Below the pieces are notes generated by a model. It was given only the letters and a program-made list of their open reading frames with translations, was not told where the DNA came from and did no database searches. From contig NZ_JAJNAL010000032.1 in assembly GCF_022271405.1 (NCBI RefSeq), positions 1 to 59,432 on the forward strand: a stretch of 59,432 nucleotides of DNA, read 5' to 3'. Both the position numbers and the translations under genes were made by a program. Of the stretch, positions 1-9,247 are shown piece after piece. The first letter of the stretch is position 1, and the number at the start of each line of letters is the position of its first letter. Source of the stretch: Rhodopseudomonas infernalis. GTDB lineage: Bacteria > Pseudomonadota > Alphaproteobacteria > Rhizobiales > Xanthobacteraceae.

Positions 1-1801
1 TATGCCGCGCCACGCCCACCGTGCCGGCGATATCACGATAGCGGGTCGCGAATTCCATGCACGCGCCGGTGGCCTGCTGGCCGACGGTCGAGCGATACAG
101 CTCCTGCCACGGCGTCTGGTGCTTCGGATAGGCGAAGCCGCCGGCCGCTTCGAGGTCGGCGCGGCGCTGCTTCAACTCCGTGTCCGAGATCAGAATGTCG
201 GCGCTGCCTTTGTTGAGGTCGATGCGGACGCGGTCGCCGGTCTTGAGCAGCGCCAGCCCGCCATTGGCGGCGGCCTCCGGTGTCGCGTTGAGGATCGACG
301 GCGAGCCCGAGGTGCCCGACTGGCGGCCATCGCCGATGCAGGGCAGCGAGTGGATGCCGCGTTTGATCAGCGCAGCCGGCGGCTGCATGTTCACCACCTC
401 GGCGCCGCCCGGATAGCCGATCGGCCCGGTGCCGCGCACGAACAGGATGCAGTGCTCGTCGATGTTCAGGGTCGGATCGTCGATCCGGTGGTGATAATCC
501 TCCGGCCCTTCGAACACGATGGCGCGCCCTTCGAAGGCGTCGAGATCGCCCGGCGTCGAGAGATAGCGCTCGCGAAATTCGAGGCTGATCACGCTGGTCT
601 TCATGATGGCGGAGTCGAACAGGTTGCCGCGCAGCACCAGGAAGCCGGCGTCCTGCACCAGCGGCCCGTCATAGGTCTTGATCACGTCGCCATCCGGCTT
701 GGGCGCGTCGCGGCAATTGTCGCCGATGCTGCGGCCGTTGACGGTGACTGCATCCTCGTGGATCTTGCCGTGCGTCATCAGTTCGCGCACCACCGTCGGT
801 ACGCCGCCGGCGCGGTGATACTCCTCGCCGAGATACATCCCCGCCGGCTGCAGATTGACCAGCAGCGGGATGGTGTGGCCGACGCTCTGCCAGTCGTCGA
901 TGCTGAGTTCGACGCCGACATGCCGGGCGAGGGCGTTGAGATGGATCGGCGCATTGGTCGAGCCGCCGATCGCCGAGTTCACGACGATGGCGTTCTCGAA
1001 CGCCTGGCGGGTCAGGATGTCGGACGGCTTGAGATCCTCCCACACCATCTCGACCGCGCGCAGGCCCGTCTCGTAGGCGATCTGGCCGCGCTCGCGATAC
1101 GGCGCCGGAATCGCGGCGCAGCCCGGCAGCGACATGCCGAGCGCCTCGGCCAGCGAGTTCATCGTCGAGGCGGTGCCCATGGTGTTGCAATGGCCGACCG
1201 AGGGTGCCGACGACGCCACGATCTCCATGAATTCCTCGTAGTCGATCTCGCCTGCGGCCATCCGCTCGCGCGATTTCCACACCACCGTGCCCGAGCCGGT
1301 GCGCTCGCCATTGTGCCAGCCGTTGAGCATCGGTCCGCCCGACAGCACGATCGCCGGAATGTTGACGGTGGCGGCCGCCATCAGGCAGGCCGGCGTGGTC
1401 TTGTCGCAGCCGGTGGTCAGCACCACGCCGTCGAGCGGGTAGCTGAACAGCACTTCGACGAGGCCGAGATAAGCGAGATTGCGATCGAGCGCCGCGGTCG
1501 GCCGCTTGCCGGTCTCCTGGATCGGATGCACCGGGAATTCCATCGCGATGCCGCCGGCGGCGCGGATGCCTTCGCGCACGCGCTGCGCCAGTTCCAGATG
1601 GTGACGATTGCAGGGCGACAGATCGTTACCGGTCTGCGCGATGCCGATGATCGGCTTGCCGGATTGCAGCTCGCGGCGGGTCAGCCCGTAGTTCAGATAG
1701 CGCTCGAGATAGAGCGCGGTCATCGCCGGATTCTGAGGGTCGTTGAACCATTCGCTGGAGCGGAGTTTGCGACGGGCGAGCCCGGATGTGGCCTTGTTCA
1801 T
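1..1801 (-). CDS. IlvD/EDD-family dehydratase, probably for a sugar acid (C-terminus cut by window edge)
   Basis: Cytoplasmic Fe-S dehydratase that converts a 2,3-dihydroxy (sugar) acid to the 2-keto-3-deoxy acid. Reading the minus strand from the ATG at 1799-1801 gives 600 codons with no stop before the edge, so the 3' end is missing. The three cluster cysteines of the family are visible: C64 (SPCNRH), C132 ([11 protein letters not shown]) and C205 ([10 protein letters not shown]). The N-terminal wording ([15 protein letters not shown]) fits the pentonate/arabonate dehydratase branch better than biosynthetic IlvD; this subfamily call is from memory. It is divergent from a sugar-type ABC importer starting at 2042, which supports a catabolic role. 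A long open frame on the opposite strand is a codon-bias shadow. Confidence 0.85.
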   Translation of the reverse strand, partial: MNKATSGLARRKLRSSEWFNDPQNPAMTALYLERYLNYGLTRRELQSGKPIIGIAQTGNDLSPCNRHHLELAQRVREGIRAAGGIAMEFPVHPIQETGKRPTAALDRNLAYLGLVEVLFSYPLDGVVLTTGCDKTTPACLMAAATVNIPAIVLSGGPMLNGWHNGERTGSGTVVWKSRERMAAGEIDYEEFMEIVASSAPSVGHCNTMGTASTMNSLAEALGMSLPGCAAIPAPYRERGQIAYETGLRAVEMVWEDLKPSDILTRQAFENAIVVNSAIGGSTNAPIHLNALARHVGVELSIDDWQSVGHTIPLLVNLQPAGMYLGEEYHRAGGVPTVVRELMTHGKIHEDAVTVNGRSIGDNCRDAPKPDGDVIKTYDGPLVQDAGFLVLRGNLFDSAIMKTSVISLEFRERYLSTPGDLDAFEGRAIVFEGPEDYHHRIDDPTLNIDEHCILFVRGTGPIGYPGGAEVVNMQPPAALIKRGIHSLPCIGDGRQSGTSGSPSILNATPEAAANGGLALLKTGDRVRIDLNKGSADILISDTELKQRRADLEAAGGFAYPKHQTPWQELYRSTVGQQATGACMEFATRYRDIAGTVGVARH

Positions 1802-2041
1802 TGTTTCTCCCGCACTGCACACGCCGTTGAGCAGGCGTCTTGAGCGTCCGTTAAGTCTAAGTCGTCGGCGGGGATGCATGGTGACATGTCGTTCGCAGCT
1901 ACGCAATTGGCGGTGATGCTGAGAGCCCGAGGAAATTTCACGACGCGACAGATCGGGAAAGTTCTGCTATGAGTAGCACAAATAAGGATCGGGCCGGCGG
2001 CAACGACCGCACTATGGAGGCCGATCCCCGGGAGGTGCTGT
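1802..2041. promoter_or_regulatory. Divergent promoter region between dehydratase and ABC operon
   Basis: These 240 bases separate the divergent dehydratase and ABC ATPase genes, so they must carry both promoters. A short perfect inverted repeat, TGCTA-TGAG-TAGCA, lies at 1965-1978 and could be a regulator site. A strong Shine-Dalgarno (GGGAGGTG) precedes the ATG at 2042. No regulator gene is adjacent. Confidence 0.4.
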
Positions 2042-3106
2042 ATGGCGTCGGTGCAGATTCACGACGTACGGAAATCCTTTGGCGGCTTCGAAGTCCTGCA
2101 CGGCGTGACGGTTCCGATCGAGGATGGCGCGTTCGTCGTGCTGGTCGGTCCATCTGGCTGTGGCAAGTCGACCTTGCTGCGGATGCTGGCGGGCCTGGAA
2201 AAAATCACCTCCGGAACGATTTCGATCGGCGACCGCGTCGTCAACGATGTGCAGCCGAAAGAGCGCGACATCGCCATGGTGTTCCAGAACTACGCGCTGT
2301 ATCCGCACATGACGGTGGCCCAGAATATGGGCTTTTCGCTGAAGCTGCGCGGCGCCGACCAGAAGACCATCGACGACAAGGTAAATCGCGCGGCCGATAT
2401 CCTTGATCTGTGCAAGCTGCTCGAGCGGTTTCCGCGCCAATTGTCCGGCGGCCAGCGCCAGCGCGTCGCGATGGGACGTGCGATCGTGCGCGATCCGCAG
2501 GTGTTTCTGTTCGACGAACCGTTGTCCAATCTCGACGCCAAGCTCCGTGTCGCGATGCGCACCGAGATCAAGGAGCTGCATCAGCGGCTGAAGACGACGA
2601 CCGTCTACGTCACGCACGACCAGATCGAAGCCATGACAATGGCCGACAAGATCGTGGTGATGCAGGACGGCATTGTCGAGCAGATCGGCGCGCCGCTCGA
2701 TCTATACGACAATCCCGCCAACAAGTTTGTCGCCGGATTTATCGGCTCGCCGGCGATGAATTTTCTCGACGGCACGCTCGAGGTCAATGGCGGGCAGCCG
2801 TGGGTCGAAACGGCGAACGGCGCGCGGCTGCCGATCGCCGTGGCGCCTGCGAACAGCAATGGTCGCCCGATCACTTACGGCATCCGCCCCGAGCATCTCG
2901 ATTTCGCGGATAGCGGCATCGAGGCCGAGGTGGTGGTGGTCGAACCGACCGGCTCGGAGACGCAGATCGTTGCGCGCGTCGGCACGCAGGAACTGATCGC
3001 GGTGTTTCGCGAGCGCCACCAGGTGCAGCCCGGCGATACGATTCATCTGCAGCCGCGGCCGCAGGTCGCGCATCTGTTCGACAAGGAGACAGGCCAGCGG
3101 CTCTGA
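2042..3106 (+). CDS. ABC transporter ATP-binding protein (MalK/UgpC type)
   Basis: ATPase subunit of a carbohydrate-type ABC importer, acting on the cytoplasmic face of the membrane. All nucleotide-binding motifs are present in order: Walker [10 protein letters not shown] (about residues 37-45), signature LSGGQRQR (about 136-143), Walker [13 protein letters not shown], and the H-loop in [10 protein letters not shown]. The ~120 C-terminal residues form the TOBE/OB-type regulatory extension typical of MalK/UgpC ATPases, and the length of 354 aa is normal. A Shine-Dalgarno (GGGAGGTG) sits just before the ATG. It is first in an operon with the binding protein (3224) and two permeases (4814, 5760). 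The substrate cannot be read from the sequence; sugar acid or polyol is inferred from neighbours. Confidence 0.95.
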   Translation: MASVQIHDVRKSFGGFEVLHGVTVPIEDGAFVVLVGPSGCGKSTLLRMLAGLEKITSGTISIGDRVVNDVQPKERDIAMVFQNYALYPHMTVAQNMGFSLKLRGADQKTIDDKVNRAADILDLCKLLERFPRQLSGGQRQRVAMGRAIVRDPQVFLFDEPLSNLDAKLRVAMRTEIKELHQRLKTTTVYVTHDQIEAMTMADKIVVMQDGIVEQIGAPLDLYDNPANKFVAGFIGSPAMNFLDGTLEVNGGQPWVETANGARLPIAVAPANSNGRPITYGIRPEHLDFADSGIEAEVVVVEPTGSETQIVARVGTQELIAVFRERHQVQPGDTIHLQPRPQVAHLFDKETGQRL

Positions 3107-3223
3107 TCCGCGCGACCCGTCGCGATACCGCACCGTTCAAGTGAGACGCACCAAGCAAGGGCAAGCAAGAGAGACCAAACAAGCACGACCCAATCAAAGC
3201 AAGACAGAGGGAGTTAACGAACG

Positions 3224-4549
3224 ATGACTGATTTTGGATTCGATCGACGCTCGTTGCTGAAGGGGGGCGCGGCGCTGCTGGCCGCGGCGGCCACCATGTC
3301 CGCCGATCAATTGCTGGGTTATGCGAAGGCATGGGCGCAGGCCTCGCCGTGGAAGCCGGAGCCGGGCGCCAAGATCAATCTGTTGCGCTGGAAGCGCTTC
3401 GTCGAAGCCGAAGACGTCGCCTTCATGAAGATCGTCGACGCGTTCCAGAAGGCCAACAACGTCACCATCAACGTCTCGAACGAATCCTACGACGACATCC
3501 AGCCCAAAGCCTCGGTCGCTGCCAACACCGGGCAGGGGCTCGACATGGTGTGGGGGCTGTATTCGCTACCGTTCCTGTTTCCGAGCAAGTGCACCGACGT
3601 TACCGACGTCGCCGACTATCTGGCCAAGAAGAACGGCGGCTGGAGCGAGTCCGGCAAGGCCTACGGCATGCACAACGGCAAGTGGATCGGCATCCCGGTC
3701 GCGGCCACCGGCGGTCTCGTCAATTATCGCATCAGTGCGGCCGAGAAGGCGGGCCACAAGGAGTTTCCGAAGGATCTCGCCGGCTTCTCCGATCTGATCA
3801 AGGCGATGAACAAGAACGGCACGCCGGCCGGCATGGCGCTCGGTCACGCTTCGGGCGACGCCAATGGCTGGCTGCACTGGGCACTGTGGGCGCATGGCGG
3901 CAAGCTGATCGACAAGGACAACAAGGTCTCGGTCAATTCGCCGGAGACCGCGAAGGCGCTGGAATACGTCAAGGGGCTGTACGAGAATTTCATTCCCGGC
4001 ACCGCGTCGTGGAACGATGCCTCCAACAACAAGGCGTTTCTCGCCGGCCAGCTCTATCTCACCACCAACGGCATCTCGATCTACGTCACGGCGAAGAAAG
4101 ACAACAAGGAGATGGCGGAGGACATCAACCACGCCCATCTGCCCGCCGGCGTCAGCGGCAAGACCCGCGAGCTGCATCTCGGCTTCCCGATCCTGATCTA
4201 CAACTTCACCAAGTTCCCCAACACCTGCAAATCGTTCACCGCCTTCATGATGGAGCCGGAGCAGTTCAACCCGTGGGTCGAGGCGGCCCAGGGCTATCTG
4301 TCGCCGTTCCTGCTCGACTACGAGAAGAACCCGATGTGGACAGCGGACCCGAAGAACACGCCGTATCGCGACGTCGCCCGCACTGCGTCCACGCCCGCCG
4401 GCGATGGCCAGATGGGCGAGAACGCCGCGGCCGCGATCGCCGATTTCGTCGTGGTCGACATGTTCGCCAACTACTGCACCGGCCGCGAAGACGTGAAGAC
4501 CGCGATGAGCAGCGCCGAACGCGCGGCCAAGCGGATCTTCCGGGCGTAG
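3224..4549 (+). CDS. Tat-exported extracellular solute-binding protein, family 1
   Basis: Periplasmic substrate-binding component of the ABC importer. The N-terminus carries a twin-arginine signal (FDRRSLLKGG followed by an alanine-rich hydrophobic stretch and a probable cleavage near AWAQA, about residues 36-40), so it is probably exported folded by Tat, which is less usual for this family. The rest reads as a family 1 (COG1653-type) sugar-binding protein of normal length (441 aa). It lies 117 bases downstream of the ATPase. It is followed by 264 bases holding two palindromic repeats before the first permease, which could uncouple the high level of binding protein from the permeases. Confidence 0.93.
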   Translation: MTDFGFDRRSLLKGGAALLAAAATMSADQLLGYAKAWAQASPWKPEPGAKINLLRWKRFVEAEDVAFMKIVDAFQKANNVTINVSNESYDDIQPKASVAANTGQGLDMVWGLYSLPFLFPSKCTDVTDVADYLAKKNGGWSESGKAYGMHNGKWIGIPVAATGGLVNYRISAAEKAGHKEFPKDLAGFSDLIKAMNKNGTPAGMALGHASGDANGWLHWALWAHGGKLIDKDNKVSVNSPETAKALEYVKGLYENFIPGTASWNDASNNKAFLAGQLYLTTNGISIYVTAKKDNKEMAEDINHAHLPAGVSGKTRELHLGFPILIYNFTKFPNTCKSFTAFMMEPEQFNPWVEAAQGYLSPFLLDYEKNPMWTADPKNTPYRDVARTASTPAGDGQMGENAAAAIADFVVVDMFANYCTGREDVKTAMSSAERAAKRIFRA

Positions 4550-4556
4550 GGGAGAC

Positions 4557-4637
4557 GTCATTGCGAGCGAAGCGAAGCAATCCAGAGCCACGCGTCGTGC
4601 GCTGGATTGCTTCGTCGCTGAAGCTTCTCGCAATGAC
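4557..4637. repeat. Palindromic intergenic repeat, family B (GTCATTGCGAG...CTCGCAATGAC)
   Basis: Imperfect palindrome with GTCATTGCGAG at one end, CTCGCAATGAC at the other, and inner arms AGCAATCCAG / CTGGATTGCT. Related copies lie at 10783-10869 and 41000-41090. It starts 8 bases after the stop of the binding-protein gene and could fold into a long hairpin in the operon mRNA. Confidence 0.8.
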
Positions 4638-4662
4638 CGCTCCAATCGAGACCATCAAGTTG

Positions 4663-4759
4663 GTCATTCCGGGGCGCGCCACTTGGCGCGAACCCTGAAT
4701 CCATAACCACCACCGGGAGTATGGATTCCGGGTTCGCGCTCCGCGCGCCCTGGAATGAC
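4663..4759. repeat. Palindromic intergenic repeat, family A (GTCATTCCGGGGCGC...GGAATGAC)
   Basis: Long imperfect palindrome with outer arms GTCATTCC / GGAATGAC and inner arms GAATCCATA / TATGGATTC. Copies occur at 6726-6838 and 12442-12541. It stands directly after a family B element and 54 bases before the first permease gene. Confidence 0.85.
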
Positions 4760-4813
4760 AACAGTAAAGATCTTGATTTGCAGTCGGCTCGTGATGGCCG
4801 AACGGAGTTGCGA

Positions 4814-5767
4814 ATGACCACCATCCAGACCTCCGGACCGGTGCCATCCCGCGGCGGCTCGACGGCATGGCAGCGGCTCTCGACCAACCGCAACTGGCTG
4901 GCGCTGTGGTTCATGATGCCGGCGGCCGCGTTCCTGATCCTGTTCCTGGCCTATCCGCTATTCCTCGGCGTGTGGATGAGCTTCACCGACGCGCGGATCG
5001 GGCGCGACGGTGTGTTCGTCGGCGTCGAGAATTACGAATGGCTGTGGGACGACAGCATCTTCTGGCTGTCGGTGTTCAACACCGTGCTCTACACCGCGGT
5101 CGCCAGCGCCATCAAATTCGCGGTCGGCCTGTATCTGGCGCTGCTGCTCAACCGGCATATGCCGTTCAAGGCGATCATTCGCGCCGCGGTTCTGGTACCG
5201 TTCATCGTGCCGACGGTGCTGTCGGCGATCGCGTTCTGGTGGATCTACGACTCGCAGTTCTCGATCATCTCCTGGTCGCTGATCAAGCTCGGACTGATCG
5301 ACCACAACATCAATTTTCTCGGCGACACGACGATGGCGCGCGCCTCGGTGATCTTCGCCAACATCTGGCGCGGCGTGCCGTTCGTGGCAATCACGTTGCT
5401 CGCGGGGCTGCAGACGGTGTCGCCTTCGCTGTACGAGGCCGCGACACTGGATGGTGCGACCAGTTGGCAGCGCTTCCGCTACATCACCTATCCGCTGCTG
5501 ACGCCGATCATCGCGGTGGTGATGACGTTCTCGGTGCTGTTCACCTTCACCGACTTCCAACTGATCTGGGCGCTGACCCGCGGCGGCCCGGTCAACGCCA
5601 CCCATCTAATGGCGACGCTGAGCTACCAGCGCGGCATTCTGTCTGGCCGGCTCGGCGAGGGCGCGGCGATCGCCACCGCAATGATCCCGTTCCTGCTCGC
5701 GGCGATCGCGATCTCCTGGTTCGGCATGCAGCGCCGCAAGTGGCAGCAAGGATCGGACAATGACTGA
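4814..5767 (+). CDS. ABC transporter permease (MalF/UgpA type)
   Basis: Inner-membrane permease of the importer. I start it at the ATG at 4814 (MTTIQTSG...); the upstream in-frame ATG at 4721 would translate the palindromic repeat and is rejected. It gives 317 aa with about six hydrophobic segments; the first is around residues 32-55 (MMPAAAFLILFLAYPLFLG). The EAA loop that contacts the ATPase is visible (YEAATLDGATSWQRFRYITYP, about residues 213-233). The last codons overlap the next permease by 8 bases, indicating translational coupling. It pairs with the 5760 permease to form the heterodimeric pore. Confidence 0.93.
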   Translation: MTTIQTSGPVPSRGGSTAWQRLSTNRNWLALWFMMPAAAFLILFLAYPLFLGVWMSFTDARIGRDGVFVGVENYEWLWDDSIFWLSVFNTVLYTAVASAIKFAVGLYLALLLNRHMPFKAIIRAAVLVPFIVPTVLSAIAFWWIYDSQFSIISWSLIKLGLIDHNINFLGDTTMARASVIFANIWRGVPFVAITLLAGLQTVSPSLYEAATLDGATSWQRFRYITYPLLTPIIAVVMTFSVLFTFTDFQLIWALTRGGPVNATHLMATLSYQRGILSGRLGEGAAIATAMIPFLLAAIAISWFGMQRRKWQQGSDND

Positions 5768-6683
5768 GACCACCGCTTCCGACCCGCGCCTCGCCGTCAA
5801 GGCGGCGACCGTCGCCAAGGACGACGACAGCGAGGGCATGAGCTACCTGGAGTCGCTGCCGCGGCGGCTGGTGACGCTGTATCTGCCGCTCGCGATCATC
5901 ATCGTGATCCTGCTGTTTCCATTTTACTGGATGGCGCTGACGTCGATCAAACCCGACGAGCAATTGATCGATATGGAGACCTACAACCCGTTCTGGGTCG
6001 TCAAGCCGACGCTGAAGCACATCTCGAAACTGCTGTTCGAGACGCAGTATCCGCGCTGGCTGTGGAACACGATGTATGTCGCCGCGGCCGCGACGACGCT
6101 GTCGATCTTCGCCAGCGTGCTCGCCGCCTATGCGATCGTGCGGCTGCGTTTCCGCGGTGCCGATAGTGTCGGCGGCGCGATCTTCCTCGCCTATCTGGTG
6201 CCGCCGTCGATCCTGTTCATTCCGCTGGCCTCGGTGATCCAGGCCTACGGATTGTTCGACTCGCCGCTGTCGCTGATCCTGGTGTATCCGACGCTGCTGA
6301 TCCCGTTCTCGACCTGGCTGTTGATGGGCTACTTCAAGACCATTCCGTTCGAGCTCGAGGAATGCGCGCTGATCGACGGCGCGTCGCGCTGGCAGATCCT
6401 CACCAAGATCATCGTGCCGCTCGCGGTGCCGGGGCTGATCTCGGCCTTCATCTTCTCGTTCACGCTGTGCTGGAACGAGTTCATCTACGCGCTGACCTTC
6501 CTGCAATCGACGCCGAACAAGACCGTACCGGTCGCGATCGTCAACGAATTCGTCGACGGCGACATCTACAAATGGGGCTCACTGATGGCCGGCGCCCTGG
6601 TCGGCTCACTCCCGCTCGTCATCCTCTACGCGTTCTTCGTCGAGCACTATGTGTCGGCGATGACGGGGGCGGTGAAGGAATAG
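5760..6683 (+). CDS. ABC transporter permease (MalG/UgpE type)
   Basis: Second inner-membrane permease of the importer, 307 aa, starting at the ATG that overlaps the end of the preceding permease by 8 bases. After a ~35-residue cytoplasmic tail come about six membrane segments. The EAA loop appears as ELEECALIDGASRWQ followed by IIVPLAVPG, typical of MalG-type subunits. It is the last transport gene; a family A repeat (6726-6838) separates it from the dehydrogenase at 6857. Confidence 0.93.
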   Translation: MTETTASDPRLAVKAATVAKDDDSEGMSYLESLPRRLVTLYLPLAIIIVILLFPFYWMALTSIKPDEQLIDMETYNPFWVVKPTLKHISKLLFETQYPRWLWNTMYVAAAATTLSIFASVLAAYAIVRLRFRGADSVGGAIFLAYLVPPSILFIPLASVIQAYGLFDSPLSLILVYPTLLIPFSTWLLMGYFKTIPFELEECALIDGASRWQILTKIIVPLAVPGLISAFIFSFTLCWNEFIYALTFLQSTPNKTVPVAIVNEFVDGDIYKWGSLMAGALVGSLPLVILYAFFVEHYVSAMTGAVKE

Positions 6684-6725
6684 CTTCGCGGCGTCTTCAC
6701 ATGTAAGAGCACAACAACAGAGATC

Positions 6726-6838
6726 GTCATTCCGGGGCGCGCGTAGCGCGAACCCGGAATCCATAGCCCCCCGCAGGGAGTATGGATTCCGGGTCTGCCA
6801 CCAGCCGGCTTCGCCGCCTGATGGCATCCCGGAATGAC
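6726..6838. repeat. Palindromic intergenic repeat, family A
   Basis: Same architecture as 4663-4759: GTCATTCCGGGGCGC at the left, TATGGATTCCGGG in the middle and GGAATGAC at the right. It lies between the permease gene and the dehydrogenase and ends 5 bases before the Shine-Dalgarno of the latter. Confidence 0.85.
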
Positions 6839-6856
6839 AAACGATAGGAGATCAGC

Positions 6857-7843
6857 TTGCACATTCTCATCCTCGGCGCCGCCGGCATGGTCGGGCGCAA
6901 ATTCACAGACCGGCTGCTGGCCGACGGCCGTCTCGGTGACCGCGACATCACCCGGATGACGCTGCAGGACGTTGTGGCGCCGGAGCGGCCGGCGCAGGCG
7001 TCGATCGCGATCCAGACGTTGACCAGCGACCTCGCAGAGCCGGGGCAGGCGGCCGCGCTGGTGGCGCATCGGCCTGACGTCATCTTCCATCTCGCAGCGA
7101 TCGTCTCCGGCGAGGCCGAGGCGGATTTCGACAAGGGCTACCGGATCAATCTCGACGGCACCAAGCAGTTGATCGACGCGATCCGCGCCGAGGGCGACGG
7201 CTACAAGCCGCGGCTGGTGTTCACCTCGTCGATCGCGGTGTTCGGCGCGCCGTTCCCGGACAAGATCGGCGACGAATTCCTGTCGACGCCGCTGACCAGC
7301 TACGGCACCCAGAAGGCGATCTGCGAATTGCTGATCGCCGACTACACCCGCAAGGGCTTTCTCGACGGCATCGGCATTCGCCTGCCCACGATCTGCGTCC
7401 GCCCCGGCAAGCCCAACAAGGCGGCGTCGGGGTTCTTCTCCAATATCATCCGCGAGCCGCTCAGCGGCCATGAAGCCGTGCTGCCGGTCGGTGACGACGT
7501 GATGCATTGGCACGCTTCACCGCGATCGGCCGTTGGCTTCCTGATCCACGCCGGCACCATGGACACCGCGGCGATGGGGCCGCGGCGCAACCTGTCGATG
7601 CCCGGCCTCGCCGCCACCGTCGGCGAGCAGATCGCCGCGCTGGAACGAGTCGCCGGAAAGGGCGTGGTCGCCCGGATCAAGCGCGAGCCGGACCCGACCA
7701 TCATCGGGATCGTCTCCGGCTGGCCACGCAATTTTTCCACCGACCGTGCCCGAGCACTCGGCTTCACCACGGCCGAACAGACCTTCGACGACATCATCCG
7801 CATCCACATCGAGGATGAGTTGGGCGGCGAATTCGTCGGCTGA
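6857..7843 (+). CDS. NAD-dependent extended SDR, D-erythronate dehydrogenase (DenD) type
   Basis: Probable cytoplasmic NAD-dependent oxidoreductase of a sugar acid. Rossmann motif GAAGMVG is at residues 7-13, and the YxxxK catalytic pair is in SYGTQKAICELL (about residues 154-158). The overall wording (GMVGRKFTDRLL..., PDVIFHLAAIVSGEAE, VRPGKPNKAASGFFSNIIREPL) matches what I know of D-erythronate dehydrogenases. Start is a TTG with ATAGGAG upstream; no ATG fits. Known DenD genes sit with a DUF1537 kinase and an aldolase/isomerase, which are absent here, so the true substrate may differ. It lies downstream of the ABC importer and probably oxidises the imported compound. Confidence 0.82.
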   Translation: MHILILGAAGMVGRKFTDRLLADGRLGDRDITRMTLQDVVAPERPAQASIAIQTLTSDLAEPGQAAALVAHRPDVIFHLAAIVSGEAEADFDKGYRINLDGTKQLIDAIRAEGDGYKPRLVFTSSIAVFGAPFPDKIGDEFLSTPLTSYGTQKAICELLIADYTRKGFLDGIGIRLPTICVRPGKPNKAASGFFSNIIREPLSGHEAVLPVGDDVMHWHASPRSAVGFLIHAGTMDTAAMGPRRNLSMPGLAATVGEQIAALERVAGKGVVARIKREPDPTIIGIVSGWPRNFSTDRARALGFTTAEQTFDDIIRIHIEDELGGEFVG

Positions 7844-7856
7844 CCAATGCACAGTC

Positions 7857-7966
7857 GTCATCGCCGGGCTTGACCCGGCGATCCATCTCCTTCGCGTGAT
7901 GGATGCCTGGGCCTTCGCCGCGCCGAAGGGGCTTCGGCCCCGGAGGCGGGTCAAGCCCGGCATCGC
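7857..7966. repeat. Palindromic intergenic repeat, family C variant (GCCGGGCTTGACCCGGC...)
   Basis: Begins GTCATCGCCGGGCTTGACCC and ends with GGGTCAAGCCCGGCATC; two inner arms GATCCATC / GATGGATGC and CGCCGAAGGG / CTTCGGCCCC add further stems. Related elements are at 26510, 30166, 43444 and 49833 and inside 17733-17960. Confidence 0.75.
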
Positions 7967-8055
7967 GGATCTCCATGTGTGAAACGGGGGTGCTTTTGGC
8001 TGACGGGCGTCCTATATTCCGGCCAAATCAGCAACCCGATCGAGGAGAAAACGCC

Positions 8056-9225
8056 ATGACCGCCAGCATCGTCGGATGGGCCCACATGCCCTTCGGCAAG
8101 TTCGACGCCGAGACCGTCGAGAGCATGATCGTCCGCGTCGCCAATGAGGCGATCGCCGACGCCGGCATCGCGCCGGGCGACGTCGATGAAATCGTGCTCG
8201 GGCATTTCAACGCCGGCTTCTCGCCGCAGGACTTCACCGCCTCGCTGGTGCTGCAGGCCGACCCGGCGCTCCGCTTCAAGCCGGCGACCCGCGTCGAGAA
8301 CGCGTGCGCCACCGGTTCCGCTGCCGTGCATCAGGGCATCCGCGCCATCGAAGCCGGCGCCGCCAAGGTGGTGCTGGTGGTCGGCGTCGAGCAGATGACC
8401 CGCACGCCGGGCCCGGAGATCGGCAAGAACCTGCTGCGCGCCTCGTATCTGCCGGAAGACGGCGAGACCCCGGCGGGCTTCGCCGGCGTGTTCGGCATCA
8501 TCGCCCAGAAGTACTTCCAGAAATATGGCGACCAGTCCGACGCGCTGGCGATGATCGCCGCCAAGAACCACCACAACGGCGTGTCGAATCCCTACGCGCA
8601 GATGCGCAAGGATTTCGGCTTTGAGTTCTGCCGTGCCGAGGGCGACAAGAATCCGTTCGTCGCCGGCCCGCTGAAGCGCACCGACTGCTCGCTGGTGTCG
8701 GACGGCGCCGCGGCGCTGGTGCTGACCTCGGCCGAGAACGCCAAGACCATGGGCAAGGCGGTCAACATCCGCGCCCGTGCGCATGCGCAGGACTTCCTGC
8801 CGATGTCCAAGCGCGACATCCTGCAGTTCGAAGGCTGCACCGTCGCCTGGCAGCGTGCGCTGGAGCAGGCCGGCGTCACGCTGAACGATCTGTCGTTCGT
8901 CGAAACCCACGACTGCTTCACCATCGCCGAACTGATCGAATACGAAGCGATGGGCCTGACGCCGAAGGGGCAGGGCGCCCGCGCCATCAAGGAAGGCTGG
9001 ACCCAGAAGGACGGCAAGCTGCCGATCAATCCGTCCGGCGGCCTGAAGGCGAAGGGCCATCCGATCGGCGCCACTGGCGTGTCGATGCACGTGCTGACCG
9101 CGATGCAGCTGCTCGGCCAGGCGCCGGAGGGCATGCAGATCAAGGATGCCAAGCTCGGCGGCATCTTCAACATGGGCGGCGCCGCCGTCGCCAACTACGT
9201 CTCGGTGCTGGAGCCGGCGAAGTAA
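8056..9225 (+). CDS. Thiolase (SCP2-type acetyl-CoA acyltransferase)
   Basis: Probable catalytically active thiolase cleaving a 3-ketoacyl-CoA with CoA. The start at 8056 is chosen because GAGGAGAAA precedes it; upstream in-frame sequence comes from a repeat. The 389-aa product has the nucleophilic Cys84 in VENACATGSAA, an ETHDCF motif at 283-288, and the C-terminal GHPIGATG box at 334-341, where the active-site His sits. The HDCF motif places it with the SCP-x-like thiolases rather than PhaA/FadA. An acyl-CoA ligase gene follows after 22 bases, so the two are co-transcribed and probably handle one carboxylic acid. Confidence 0.9.
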   Translation: MTASIVGWAHMPFGKFDAETVESMIVRVANEAIADAGIAPGDVDEIVLGHFNAGFSPQDFTASLVLQADPALRFKPATRVENACATGSAAVHQGIRAIEAGAAKVVLVVGVEQMTRTPGPEIGKNLLRASYLPEDGETPAGFAGVFGIIAQKYFQKYGDQSDALAMIAAKNHHNGVSNPYAQMRKDFGFEFCRAEGDKNPFVAGPLKRTDCSLVSDGAAALVLTSAENAKTMGKAVNIRARAHAQDFLPMSKRDILQFEGCTVAWQRALEQAGVTLNDLSFVETHDCFTIAELIEYEAMGLTPKGQGARAIKEGWTQKDGKLPINPSGGLKAKGHPIGATGVSMHVLTAMQLLGQAPEGMQIKDAKLGGIFNMGGAAVANYVSVLEPAK

Positions 9226-9247
9226 GCATCGAAACGAGGTCGCGCGG

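Noticed and set aside
2-1843. Long open frame on the plus strand across the dehydratase gene
   Set aside because: Antisense shadow of the IlvD/EDD gene caused by high G+C third positions; its protein is His/Arg/Ala-rich low-complexity sequence with no motif.
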